In this document: positions 1-12,800 of the stretch, piece by piece | How positions within the stretch are numbered: the first letter of the stretch is position 1 | How the letters are laid out: each line of letters opens with the position of its first letter | Assembly: GCA_964019135.1 (NCBI GenBank) | Contig: OZ025249.1 | Coordinates: 15,649,088-15,713,087, forward strand | DNA: 64,000 nt | From: Arenicola marina | Taxonomy: Eukaryota > Annelida > Polychaeta > Arenicolidae | Reading direction: 5' to 3' | Made by a program: the position numbers and the translations under genes | Notes under the pieces: model-generated | The model's input: only the letters and a program-made list of their open reading frames with translations | Database searches by the model: none | What the model was told of the DNA's origin: nothing

Positions 1-746
1 TCACTGCATAAGCCAAGGTACACCTTGTCTGACAGTAACGGATCACAGGCAGTAGCTAATCACTTAGCTGTTCACTGCTAAACTGCATCTATTAAAAGCT
101 ACTGAATGTAATAAATTAGGACTTATTTCAAAGATAATTAACCACTGACTTAATATAAGTTAAAAAATACAAGGTTTTACCATTGTTTACTATATACAGT
201 TCACTTTAAGTAACGCTTTCTCTTCGCTCTGTGAGTAATAGTACGAAACAGCAACTTCCATTTTAACAAGCCACTCTTGCCAAACTGATGATGTCTGTAT
301 ACAACTATCGTAATTTTTACATAGCTGGTTATACAGCTATGTAAAAATTACCTCAGTAACTGCCTGACTTCCTACCTTGCCAGACTTCCCCGAGCTTCCC
401 ATAACTTAAACCTTCCAAGAAAAAATCAGAATTGCTGTTGTCATCTAAATTGCAGTTACTGCTTTCTCTGCAGTAGCTGATCGGTGGCACTTGTCTTTGC
501 CACCAAGCTTTACTGCCAGTTGGCATGGCATGAATATCCTATTGGCCCAATATCAGAAGCAGTACTCAGAACGTATTAAAATAAGCTAAGTAAATTACGC
601 TCAGTATTAATCTTGGGATTGCAGCATATAAAGTTTCTTGTTGCAGATATGGGTAATTCAGCTGATATATACATAAATATGGCCTGAAGCAGCAATTAAT
701 TTATTTCTTATTGAATATGCATATTTCTGATGCCTTTACATTGCAG
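1..746. other. 5' flank or first intron of LRRC41
   Basis: AT-rich sequence with no open frame I can support. It ends in a good splice acceptor: a pyrimidine-rich stretch followed by TTGCAG at 741-746. The first coding exon may therefore be preceded by an untranslated exon further upstream or outside the window. The only structure I see is the hairpin at 310-351. No TATA box or CpG-rich promoter is evident. Confidence 0.5.
310..351. repeat. perfect 18-bp inverted repeat with 6-nt loop
   Basis: GTAATTTTTACATAGCTG at 310-327 is exactly mirrored by CAGCTATGTAAAAATTAC at 334-351, with loop GTTATA. This could be a short palindromic mobile-element remnant or a cruciform former. No target-site duplication is obvious and no microRNA-like longer arms are seen. 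Confidence 0.8.
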
Positions 747-756
747 GGAATAGAAA

Positions 757-765
757 TGCTTTAGG
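757..765 (+). promoter_or_regulatory. two-codon upstream ORF ahead of LRRC41 start
   Basis: If the leader exon begins after the acceptor AG at 745-746, it contains ATG CTT TAG at 757-765, about 20 nt before the proposed LRRC41 start at 786. A minimal uORF this close can lower initiation or force reinitiation; that role is inferred. The main ATG has A at -3 (a favourable context), and an in-frame TAG at 762-764 closes the upstream frame, which supports 786 as the start. Confidence 0.35.
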
Positions 766-785
766 AAAGATTGTTCACAGAAAAC

Positions 786-870
786 ATGTCCCTGGGCATA
801 TCACTATACCACTTATGTCTTCAATGTGTTGGAGAAAGAATCCAACTATATTCAGAGGAATACTTTAAAG
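786..870 (+). CDS. LRRC41: LRRC41 exon 1 (start codon, BC box)
   Basis: ATG at 786-788 with A at -3. It encodes MSLGISLYHLCLQCVGER and onward; the BC-box leucine and cysteine are residues 7 and 11. The exon ends AAAG before gtaatt (871), phase 1. It joins exon 2 to give a glycine followed by LPTC, reproducing the family order BC box then cullin box. Confidence 0.75.
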
Positions 871-3800
871 GTAATTTTTTAATACCTGTTTTAAGATTTC
901 TATGTTTGTTAAATCTTTGTAAAACTTACATTATGATCGTTATGGTGAATTAACAACATTTATAATCAAGATAACCAGGTTAAAATTTTTAATACAAAGT
1001 AAAGATTGTGAGAGTTGCTCCTGTTTTAATTAATGCCAAGCACTACAGATTGTGGCACTATGACTGTGCAGAAGTCATATTGAAAGTGATTTATTGTTAA
1101 CTTTCCTGACTTTCCCTATGTTTAACCTAAGTACCAGTATATGAATACTGGTAATATGAATATTTGATGTTTGATGTCAAGCAAGACGAATAAATATAGG
1201 CAAGGTCTTTTCAATGCCAAATAAAGATATGTTTAAACTAAGTATATGAATATAATGATTAAGTTAAGGTAGGGGCCAGGAGAGCCAGCCACTGGTGTGA
1301 CACCTGAAAAGAGGTGCGATCGGAGAGGGAGAGGAGAATGTTGTTAGTAGTCGCGACTGCTTGTATAAACAATTAATTGGTTTCGTTGGCGGGACTGAAT
1401 GAAGCAGGGATACAGGGGGGGGGGGGTTGAGGAGGGGGGGTCGAGAGGCCAAAGTCTGGGTGCGGCTTATAATATGTAGTTTTCCGGAAATGGTTCTGGG
1501 TGCCTGCCAACCCGGTTTTGAGGCCAAAGTTGGGGTGCGGCTTCTAATATGTATGCGGCTTCAAATAGGCAGTTTACGGTAGTTTATAAGTAACCTCTGT
1601 TCTGTCTTTTGATATCCTTCTCATGCAATCTATATTTCTAAAAAAGACTATGTATTATCTATACAACACTGTACATATTTCATCATTTTTCTATTTCATA
1701 TTTTTAGGATTACCAACCTGCATAAAAAGGCATCTAGCCAAATATATAAGTGCCAAACAGCTGTTTCGATTGGAACACATTCTTCAAGAAGCAGGTAACA
1801 GTTCTGACAGGTTTTGATTAAGTGTTATTTATTTCCTCTCCAGAGTGTAGTTCAAGGCTACTGCATAGCAATCTATATAAATATATATCTCTCAACATCT
1901 TACAGAACAATCTGTCTCAATTAAACTGTGGTTTATTAAAACATTTTGTTATTATAAATAATCGTCTTAGTATCTCTTCTAATTTATTAGTCAGATTATT
2001 CTCATTATGATTATATTTCTTCTGTAGCAGGTACATTTAGTAGGATGCTAGCTATCCATCATAAGACTCCTATTTGTACTGATATTGTGACTTCTGGTCT
2101 ATCACTTATCCTGGCTTAATTCTATTTAGATGTTGACCTCGCATTCCTCTGGAGATCTCATTTCGTAGCTCGCTGGCCTCACAGTTACCAGCAGCAGAAT
2201 TTTGTTTTCAATGGCTGGTCATACAGCCCACGGCAGACCTACATTGACAAACATTTTCAAGAGGAATACAATGCAAGGCTTGCAGGAGAGTATGAACCCA
2301 ATGGTACTTATGACGGTTACAGTAGATTTTTTTTTTTTACACCAATACCAACAATGTCAGGTAAAACTGAATGGTGACAGGAGGCTGGCTTAGCAAATTG
2401 TAGGTTTTAAACAATGTCATTTACCTCGACAGGAGGAATGTAGGGCATGTACCGACTGACTCAAACTTTACAAACATTAAATTGCCACAAGAACGCAGAC
2501 TAGATGTATTTAGTAACATAACAACTTACTATCCGAACCGTTTAAAATGATACAATCAGTCACATTTAAATGGTGTAATCGTTTGTAAACTACAATAGGG
2601 ACCTCCAGTAGTGAAGAACTCGCGCTTTGGGTCGATGAATTTGTGGAAATAATCCTCCCGCTAGAACAATGACGTCACTAACTATGGTTTAACCCACATA
2701 TTATTATTTCATGTGTATCGTGTCTTCGTGTGTATCGTGTCTTCGTGTGTATAGTGTCTGCGTGTCATTCAGAACACAGTCGCGATCGGGCTTTCGGCGT
2801 GCCGCTGCACCACTTGGTGAAAGGCACCCTCCCCAGCGCCATGCGCGACCCACGCGAGAAGACGACGCTCATCGACTACCTGATGGAAATGGACGAGGAG
2901 GAGCCACAAGCCGGGGGTAGCTCTCCTGGCCTTTTATCCGACGCTGCCTCGGACTGGTCGTACGAGGACATCGGCGAGATGGTTGGCATGGCGGACGATG
3001 CCGACTCGTTCAGTAGTTTATCGAGCCTCGCCGAGGGCGTGAAGACGTTTACCCTCCAGGCTCGCCGCTGCCAACAGTTGCTTAACGACTCGGCTACGAT
3101 GAAGGCTCTGTGTACCAATCTGCAAGTGCTGTCCGTCTCCCATATAACCGACTCTAACCTGGGAGACACGTTGGAGTTGTTGACCCGCCTCATGCGGCGC
3201 GGTTGTGTGGAGCAACTGGAAGTGCACGCCAGTGACCTGTCACGGGAGTCGGTGGCGCGCCTCGTGAAGACCTGCTCGGCGCGTACCGACAGCGGCGGCG
3301 GCGACGGCAGTGACGGCAACGCGTCTGGCGGTGACGTCACGCGTGGTGTTAAGGAGGCTGAGGCACCGCGGCGTGGCGCCACCGACAGACGCCAACGGGC
3401 AGAGGTCAGAGCAGCAGGGAACGTGGATGTTGCTCGCAACTGCTGCGGATCAGCCACAGATCTCACTCCCAGACATGAAACTAAAGACTATATCAAACAG
3501 AAGAGGAAAGGTCCACGTTGTTTCAAATCTAATTCAGATCCTCTCGCTTGCTACGCATCGCTTTTCAGTTCAGATGAGGATGAGAGCCAACCAAAGATAC
3601 CCCGCATCAAAGTAGGTTCAAATGACTTAGCGAAGCTACGGGATCCACGCTGGAGACCGTTGACTGGCCTTCTGCTCTATAACCTTTTCCAAAACTATTC
3701 CGGGGAGTTTGTTCAAGCCCTACTAGCTTGGAGAGAGTTGAAGCGTTTATTTATCGCCGTGGACATCCCGCCAAACGGCGGTTTCCACGCGACAGAGGTG

Positions 3801-6800
3801 CTGGTTGAGCTGGTCCGACGAGGTCAGCTCGAAGATCTGCGTGTCTGCGAGACGTCCGCATCGCTGAACGACAACATAATATTACATCTCTTACAAGGGG
3901 TGTGTGATGAACACATTATGTGAGTAATTGATGCATTTCTTTTTTTTATTCTGTCTTTACGTGTGGTTATTTTTGCTTTGCGGTAACTGGTGTCTTAGTC
4001 CCTCGTGTTAGTAACTTTGCTACACATAATCGACAACAATACTCCTCATTACAGTTATGTGCACCTCTTAGCGTAGCAATGAGACAAATCCACAAATTAC
4101 GTTTATGAATATGTAAGAGATACAATTTAAGGATAACAAAAATGGATAAGCATATAGATTTAAGCATATGAAAAGGAATAAGGATATAGATCTAGGCATA
4201 TAAAAATGGATAAGGATATAGATCTAAGCATATAAAATTGGATAAGGATATGTGGTCTAAGCTATCTAAGATTCCTGTAACCATAGTACAGCGACGTTGT
4301 GTATATGTTTGTTTGCCTAATACGATAACATAACTACATTTGTACAAAATTTCTTCAACCCTAATGTCTTGCTGATGTTATCATGTCTTTTTTTTCAGGC
4401 CAACGATGAAACGGCTGGAGTTTCAAATGCTTGATCTGGCAGCGGCAGGTGCCTTGCCTGAAGTACAGGAAATACCAGTCGGTAAGGCCCGTTTAAATCG
4501 CTCGTCGTACGTACTGCTTCAGCTGCAAATGATGATGGATTTATTGCAAGGACTCTATAAACTTAATATTTTCACAGGTTGCAAAAAAAATATTCACTGG
4601 CAGCAGACTAACACTGCTGTGTGTTTTATTCTGCAGGGAGGTGCAGTGTGGTCGACGAACTGGAGGAGTTGAGTCTGATGCTACCCCAGGGCTCGGAGAC
4701 TATCCTCAGGAGCTGCGTCCGTCACGTGATCCAGCGGCGCAAATGTCGTCTGCGGCGCCTCGTGGTCCGATTCGATGACCTGGTGCCTGGTGTCACACTG
4801 GTGCTTCAAGACGCCTTGACGGGTAGGTTTGAGGCGGTCACCGACTGTATGGTGCAACAGCCAACACTGGTGCTTCAAGACGCCTTGACGGGTAGGTTTG
4901 AGGCGGTCACCGACTGTATGGTGCCACAGCCCACACTGGTGCTTTAAGACGCTTTGATGGGTAGGTTTGAGGCGGTCACCGACTGTATGGTGCCACAGCC
5001 CACACTGGTGCTTTAAGACGCTTTGATGGGTAGGTTTGAGGCGGTCACCGACTGTATGGTGCCACAGCCCACACTGGTGCTTTAAGACGCTTTGATGGGT
5101 AGGTTTGAGGCGGTCACCGATAGTATGGTGCCACACCCCACACTGGTGCTTTAAGACGCCTTGACGGGTAGGTTTGAGGCGGTCACCGACTGTATGGTGC
5201 CACAGCCCACACTGGTGCTTCAAGACGCCTTGACGGGTAGGTTTGAGGCGGTCACCGACTGTATGGTGCCACAGCCAACACTGGTGCTTCAAGACGCCTT
5301 GACGGGTACGTTTGAGGCGGTCACCGACTGTATGGTGCAACAGCCAACACTGGTGCTTCAAGACGCCTTGACGGGTAGGTTTGAGGCGGTCACCGACTGT
5401 ATGGTGCCACAGCCCACACTGGTGCTTTAAGACGCTTTGATGGGTAGGTTTGAGGCGGTCACCGACTGTATGGTGCCACAGCCCACACTGGTGCTTTAAG
5501 ACGCTTTGATGGGTAGGTTTGAGGCGGTCACCGACTGTATGGTGCCACAGCCCACACTGGTGCTTTAAGACGCTTTGATGGGTAGGTTTGAGGCGGTCAC
5601 CGACTGTATGGTGCCACAGCCCACACTGGTGCTTTAAGACGCCTTGACGGGTAGGTTTGAGGCGGTCACCGACTGTATGGTGCCACAGCCCACACTGGTG
5701 CTTCAAGACGCCTTGACGGGTAGGTTTGAGGCGGTCACCGACTGTATGGTGCCACAGCCCACACTGGTGCTTCAAGACGCCTTGACGGGTAGGTTTGAGG
5801 CGGTCACCGACTGTATGGTGCCACAGCCAACACTGGTGCTTCAAGGCGCCTTGACGGGTAGGTTTGAGGCGGTCACCGACTGTATGGTGCCACAGCCAAC
5901 ACTGGTGCTTCAAGGCGCCTTGACGGGTAGGTTTGAGGCGGTCACCGACTGTATGGTGCCACAGCCAACACTGGTGCTTCAAGACGCCTTGACGGGTAGG
6001 TTTGAGGCGGTCACCGACTGTATGGTGCCACAGCCCACACTGGTGCTTCAAGGCGCCTTGATGGGTAGGTTTGAGGCGGTCACCGACTGTATGGTGCCAC
6101 AGCCCACACTGGTGCTTTAAGACGCTTTGACGGGTAGGTTTGAGGCGGTCACCGACTGTATGGTGCCACAGCCCACACTGGTGCTTCAAGGCGCCTTGAT
6201 GGGTAGGTTTGAGGCGGTCACCGACTGTATGGTGCCACAGCCAACACTGGTGCTTCAAGGCGCCTTGACGGGTAGGTTTGAGGCGGTCACCGACTGTATG
6301 GTGCCACAGCCAACACTGGTGCTTCAAGGCGCCTTGACGGGTAGGTTTGAGGCGGTCACCGACTGTATGGTGCCACAGCCCACACTGGTGCTTCAAGGCG
6401 CCTTGACGGGTAGGTTTGAGGCGGTCACCGACTGTATGGTGCCACAGCCCACACTGGTGCTTCAAGGCGCCCTGACGGGTAGGTTTGAGGCGGTCACCGA
6501 CTGTATGGTGCCACAGCCCACACTGGTGCTTTAAGACGCCTTGACGGGTAGGTTTGAGGCGGTCACCGACTGTATGGTGCCACAGCCCACACTGGTGCTT
6601 CAAGGCGCCTTGACGGGTAGGTTTGAGGCGGTCACCGACTGTATGGTGCCACAGCCCACACTGGTGCTTCAAGACGCCTTGACGGGTAGGTTCGAGGCGG
6701 TCACCGACTGTATGGTGCCACAGCCCACACTGGTGCTTTAAGACGCCTTGACGGGTAGGTTTGAGGCGGTCACCGACTGTATGGTGCCACAGCCCACACT

Positions 6801-9800
6801 GGTGCTTCAAGGCGCCTTGACGGGTAGGTTTGAGGCGGTCACCGACTGTATGGTGCCACAGCCAACACTGGTGCTTTAAGACGCCTTGACGGGTAGGTTT
6901 GAGGCGGTCACCGACTGTATGGTGCCACAGCCAACACTGGTGCTTCAAGGCGCCTTGACGGGTAGGTTTGAGGCGGTCACCGACTGTATGGTGCCACAGC
7001 CCACACTGGTGCTTCAAGACGCCTTGACGGGTAGGTTTGAGGCGGTCACCGACTGTATGGTGCCACAGCCCACACTGGTGCTTTAAGACGCCTTGACGGG
7101 TAGGTTTGAGGCGGTCACCGACTGTATGGTGCAACAGCCCACACTGGTGCTTCAAGGCGCTTTGACGGGTAGGTTTGAGGCGGTCACCGACTGTATGGTG
7201 CCACAGCCAACACTAGTGCTTCAAGGCGCCTTGACGGGTAGGTTTGAGGCGGTCACCGACTGTATGGTGCCACAGCCAACACTGGTGCTTCAAGGCGCCT
7301 TGACGGGTAGGTTTGAGGCGGTCACCGACTGTATGGTGCAACAGCCCACACTGGTGCTTTAAGACGCTTTGATGGGTAGGTTTGAGGCGGTCACCGACTG
7401 TATGGTGCCACAGCCAACACTGGTGCTTCAAGGCGCCTTGACGGGTAGGTTTGAGGCGGTCACCGACTGTATGGTGCAACAGCCCACACTGGTGCTTTAA
7501 GACGCTTTGATGGGTAGGTTTGAGGCGGTCACCGACTGTATGGTGCCACAGCCAACACTGGTGCTTCAAGGCGCCTTGACGGGTAGGTTTGAGGCGGTCA
7601 CCGACTGTATGGTGCCACAGCCAACACTGGTGCTTCAAGACGCCTTGACGGGTAGGTTTGAGGCGGTCACCGACTGTATGGTGCCACAGCCAACACTGGT
7701 GCTTCAAGGCGCCTTGACGGGTAGGTTTGAGGCGGTCACCGACTGTATGGTGCCACAGCCCACACTGGTGCTTTAAGACGCTTTGATGGGTAGGTTTGAG
7801 GCGGTCACCGACTGTATGGTGCCACAGCCAACACTGGTGCTTCAAGACGCCTTGACGGGTAGGTTTGAGGCGGTCACCGACTGTATGGTGCCACAGCCCA
7901 CACTGGTGCTTTAAGACGCTTTGATGGGTAGGTTTGAGGCGGTCACCGACTGTATGGTGCCACAGCCCACACTGGTGCTTTAAGACGCTTTGATGGGTAG
8001 GTTTGAGGCGGTCACCGACTGTATGGTGCCACAGCCAACACTGGTGCTTTAAGACGCCTTGACGGGTAGGTTTGAGGCGGTCACCGACTGTATGGTGCCA
8101 CAGCCCACACTGGTGCTTCAAGACGCCTTGACGGGTAGGTTTGAGGCGGTCACCGACTGTATAGTGCCACAGCCCACACTGGTGCTTCAAGGCGCCTTGA
8201 TGGGTAGGTTTGAGGCGGTCACCGACTGTATGGTGCCACAGCCCACACTGGTGCTTTAAGACGCTTTGATGGGTAGGTTTGAGGCGGTCACCGACTGTAT
8301 GGTGCCACAGCCCACACTGGTGCTTTAAGACGCTTTGATGGGTAGGTTTGAGACGGTCACCGACTGTATGGTGCCACAGCCCACACTGGTGCTTTAAGAC
8401 GCTTTGATGGGTAGGTTTGAGGCGGTCACCGACTGTATGGTGCCACAGCCCACACTGGTGCTTTAAGACGCCTTGACGGGTAGGTTTGAGGCGGTCACCG
8501 ACTGTATTGTGCCACAGCCCACACTGGTGCTTCAAGACGCCTTGACGGGTAGGTTTGAGGCGGTCACCGACTGTATGGTGCCACAGCCAACACTGATGCT
8601 TCAAGACGCCTTGACGGGTAGGTTTGAGGCGGTCACCGACTGTATGGTGCCACAGCCCACACTGGTGCTTCAAGGCGCCTTGATGGGTAGGTTTGAGGCG
8701 GTCACCGACTGTATGGTGCCACAGCCCACACTGGTGCTTTAAGACGCTTTGACGGGTAGGTTTGAGGCGGTCACCGACTGTATGGTGCCACAGCCCACAC
8801 TGGTGCTTCAAGGCGCCTTGATGGGTAGGTTTGAGGCGGTCACCGACTGTATGGTGCCACAGCCAACACTGGTGCTTCAAGGCGCCTTGACGGGTAGGTT
8901 TGAGGCGGTCACCGACTGTATGGTGCCACAGCCAACACTGGTGCTTCAAGGCGCCTTGACGGGTAGGTTTGAGGCGGTCACCGACTGTATGGTGCCACAG
9001 CCAACACTGGTGCTTCAAGGCGCCTTGACGGCTAGGTTTGAGGCGGTCACCGACTGTATGGTGCAACAGCCCACACTGGTGCTTTAAGACGCTTTGACGG
9101 GTAGGTCTGAGGCGGTCACCGACTGTATGGTGCCACAGCCCACACTGGTGCTTCAAGACGCCTTGACGGGTAGGTTTGAGGCGGTCACCGACTGTATGGT
9201 GCCACAGCCAACACTGGTGCTTCAAGGCGCCTTGACGGGTAGGTTTGAGGCGGTCACCGACTGTATGGTGCAACAGCCCACACTGGTGCTTTAAGACGCT
9301 TTGATGAGTAGGTTTGAGGCGGTCACCGACTGTATGGTGCCACAGCCAACACTGGTGCTTCAAGGCGCCTTGACGGGTAGGTTTGAGGCGGTCACCGACT
9401 GTATGGTGCCACAGCCCACACTGGTGCTTTAAGACGCTTTGATGGGTAGGTTTGAGGCGGTCACCGACTGTATGGTGCCACAGCCAACACTGGTGCTTTA
9501 AGGCGCCTTGACGGGTAGGTTTGAGGCGGTCACCGACTGTATGGTGCCACAGCCCACACTGGTGCTTTAAGACGCTTTGATGGGTAGGTTTGAGGCGGTC
9601 ACCGACTGTATGGTGCCACAGCCCACACTGGTGCTTCAAGGCGCCTTGACGGGTAGGTTTGAGGCGGTCACCGACTGTATGGTGCCACAGCCCACACTGG
9701 TGCTTCAAGGCGCCTTGACGGGTAGGTTTGAGGCGGTCACCGACTGTATGGTGCCACAGCCAACACTGGTGCTTTAAGGCGCCTTGACGGGTAGGTTTGA

Positions 9801-12800
9801 GGCGGTCACCGACTGTATGGTGCCACAGCCCACACTGGTGCTTCAAGGCGCCTTGACGGGTAGGTTTGAGGCGGTCACCGACTGTATGGTGCCACAGCCC
9901 ACACTGGTGCTTCAAGGCGCCTTGACGGGTAGGTTTGAGGCGGTCACCGACTGTATGGTGCCACAGCCAACACTGGTGCTTTAAGGCGCCTTGACGGGTA
10001 GGTTTGAGGCGGTCACCGACTGTATGGTGCCACAGCCCACACTGGTGCTTCAAGGCGCCTTGACGGGTAGGTTTGAGGCGGTCACCGACTGTATGGTGCC
10101 ACAGCCAACACTGGTGCTTTAAGACGCTTTGATGGGTAGGTTTGAGGCGGTCACCGACTGTATGGTGCCACAGCCAACACTGGTGCTTTAAGACGCTTTG
10201 ATGGGTAGGTTTGAGGCGGTCACCGACTGTATGGTGCCACAGCCAACACTGGTGCTTTAAGACGCTTTGATGGGTAGGTTTGAGGCGGTCACCGACTGTA
10301 TGGTGCCACAGCCAACACTGGTGCTTTAAGACGCTTTGATGGGTAGGTTTGAGGCGGTCACCGACTGTATGGTGCCACAGCCAACACTGGTGCTTTAAGA
10401 CGCTTTGATGGGTAGGTTTGAGGCGGTCACCGACTGTATGGTGCCACAGCCCACACTGGTGCTTCAAGGCGCCTTGACGGGTAGGTTTGAGGCGGTCACC
10501 GACTGTATGGTGCCACAGCCAACACTGGTGCTTTAAGACGCTTTGATGGGTAGGTTTGAGGCGGTCACCGACTGTATGGTGCCACAGCCAACACTGGTGC
10601 TTTAAGGCGCCTTGACGGGTAGGTTTGAGGCGGTCACCGACTGTATGGTGCCACAGCCAACACTGGTGCTTTAAGACGCCTTGACGGGTAGGTTTGAGGC
10701 GGTCACCGACTGTATGGTGCCACAGCCAACACTGGTGCTTTAAGACGCCTTGACGGGTAGGTCTGAGGCGGTCACCGACTGTATGGTGCCACAGCCAACA
10801 CTGGTGCTTCAAGGCGCCTTGACGGGTAGGTTTGAGGCGGTCACCGACTGTATGGTGCCACAGCCCACACTGGTGCTTCAAGGCGCCTTGACGGGTAGGT
10901 TTGAGGCGGTCACCGACTGTATGGTGCCACAGCCCACACTGGTGCTTTAAGACGCTTTGATGGGTAGGTTTGAGGCGGTCACCGACTGTATGGTGCCACA
11001 GCCCACAGTGGTGCTTTAAGACGCTTTGATGGGTAGGTTTGAGGCGGTCACCGACTGTATGGTGCCACAGCCGACACTGGTGCTTTAAGACGCTTTGATG
11101 GGTAGGTTTGAGGCGGTCACCGACTGTATGGTGCCACAGCCCACACTGGTGCTTTAAGACGCTTTGATGGGTAGGTTTGAGGCGGTCACCGACTGTATGG
11201 TGCCACAGCCAACACTGATGCTTCAAGACGCCTTGACGGGTAGGTCTGAGGCGGTCACCGACTGTATGGTGCCACAGCCCACACTGGTGCTTCAAGACGC
11301 CTTGACGGGTAGGTTTGAGGCGGTCACCGACTGTATGGTGCCACAGCCCACACTGGTGCTTCAAGACGCCTTGACGGGTAGGTTTGAGGCGGTCACCGAC
11401 TGTATGGTGCCACAGCCTACACTGGTGCTTCAAGGCGCCTTGATGGGTAGGTTTGAGGCGGTCACCGACTGTATGGTGCCACAGCCCACACTGGTGCTTT
11501 AAGACGCTTTGACGGGTAGGTTTGAGGCGGTCACCGACTGTATGGTGCCACAGCCCACACTGGTGCTTTAAGACGCTTTGACGGGTAGGTTTGAGGCGGT
11601 CACCGACTGTATGGTGCCACAGCCAACACTGGTGCTTCAAGGCGCCTTGACGGGTAGGTTTGAGGCGGTCACCGACTGTATGGTGCAACAGCCCACACTG
11701 GTGCTTTAAGACGCTTTGACGGGTAGGTTTGAGGCGGTCACCGACTGTATGGTGCCACAGCCCACACTGGTGCTTTAAGACGCTTTGACGGGTAGGTTTG
11801 AGGCGGTCACCGACTGTATGGTGCCACAGCCAACACTGGTGCTTCAAGGCGCCTTGACGGGTAGGTTTGAGGCGGTCACCGACTGTATGGTGCAACAGCC
11901 CACACTGGTGCTTTAAGACGCTTTGATGGGTAGGTTTGAGGCGGTCACCGACTGTATGGTGCCACAGCCAACACTGGTGCTTCAAGGCGCCTTGACGGGT
12001 AGGTTTGAGGCGGTCACCGACTGTATGGTGCCACAGCCAACACTGGTGCTTCAAGACGCCTTGACGGGTAGGTTTGAGGCGGTCACCGACTGTATGGTGC
12101 CACAGCCAACACTGGTGCTTCAAGGCGCCTTGACGGGTAGGTTTGAGGCGGTCACCGACTGTATGGTGCCACAGCCAACACTGGTGCTTCAAGACGCCTT
12201 GACGGATTAGGTTTGAGGCGGTCACCGACTGTATGGTGCCACAGCCAACACTGGTGCTTCAAGACGCCTTGACGGGTAGGTTTGAGGCGGTCACCGACTG
12301 TATGGTGCCACAGCCCACACTGATGCTTCAAGACGCCTTGACGGGTAGGTTTGAGGCGATCACCGACTGTATGGTGCCACAGCCCACACTGGTGCTTCAA
12401 GGCGCCTTGACGGGTAGGTTTGAGGCGGTCACCGACTGTATTGTGCCACAGCCCACACTGGTGCTTTAAGACGCCTTGACGGGTAGGTTTGAGGCGGTCA
12501 CCGACTGTATGGTGCCACAGCCCACACTGGTGCTTTAAGACGCCTTGACGGGTAGGTTTGAGGCGGTCACCGACTGTATGGTGCCACAGCCCACACTGGT
12601 GCTTTAAGACGCCTTGACGGGTAGGTTTGAGGCGGTCACCGACTGTATGGTGCCACAGCCCACACTGGTGCTTCAAGGCGCCTTGACGGGTAGGTTTGAG
12701 GCGGTCACCGACTGTATGGTGCCACAGCCCACACTGATGCTTCAAGACGCCTTGACGGGTAGGTTTGAGGCGGTCACCGACTGTATGGTGCCACAGCCCA

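Noticed and set aside
2876..3466. 196-codon minus-strand frame opposite LRRC41 exon 4
   Set aside because: A shadow of the GC-rich coding exon. The plus strand shows family resemblance and splice sites, the minus strand none.
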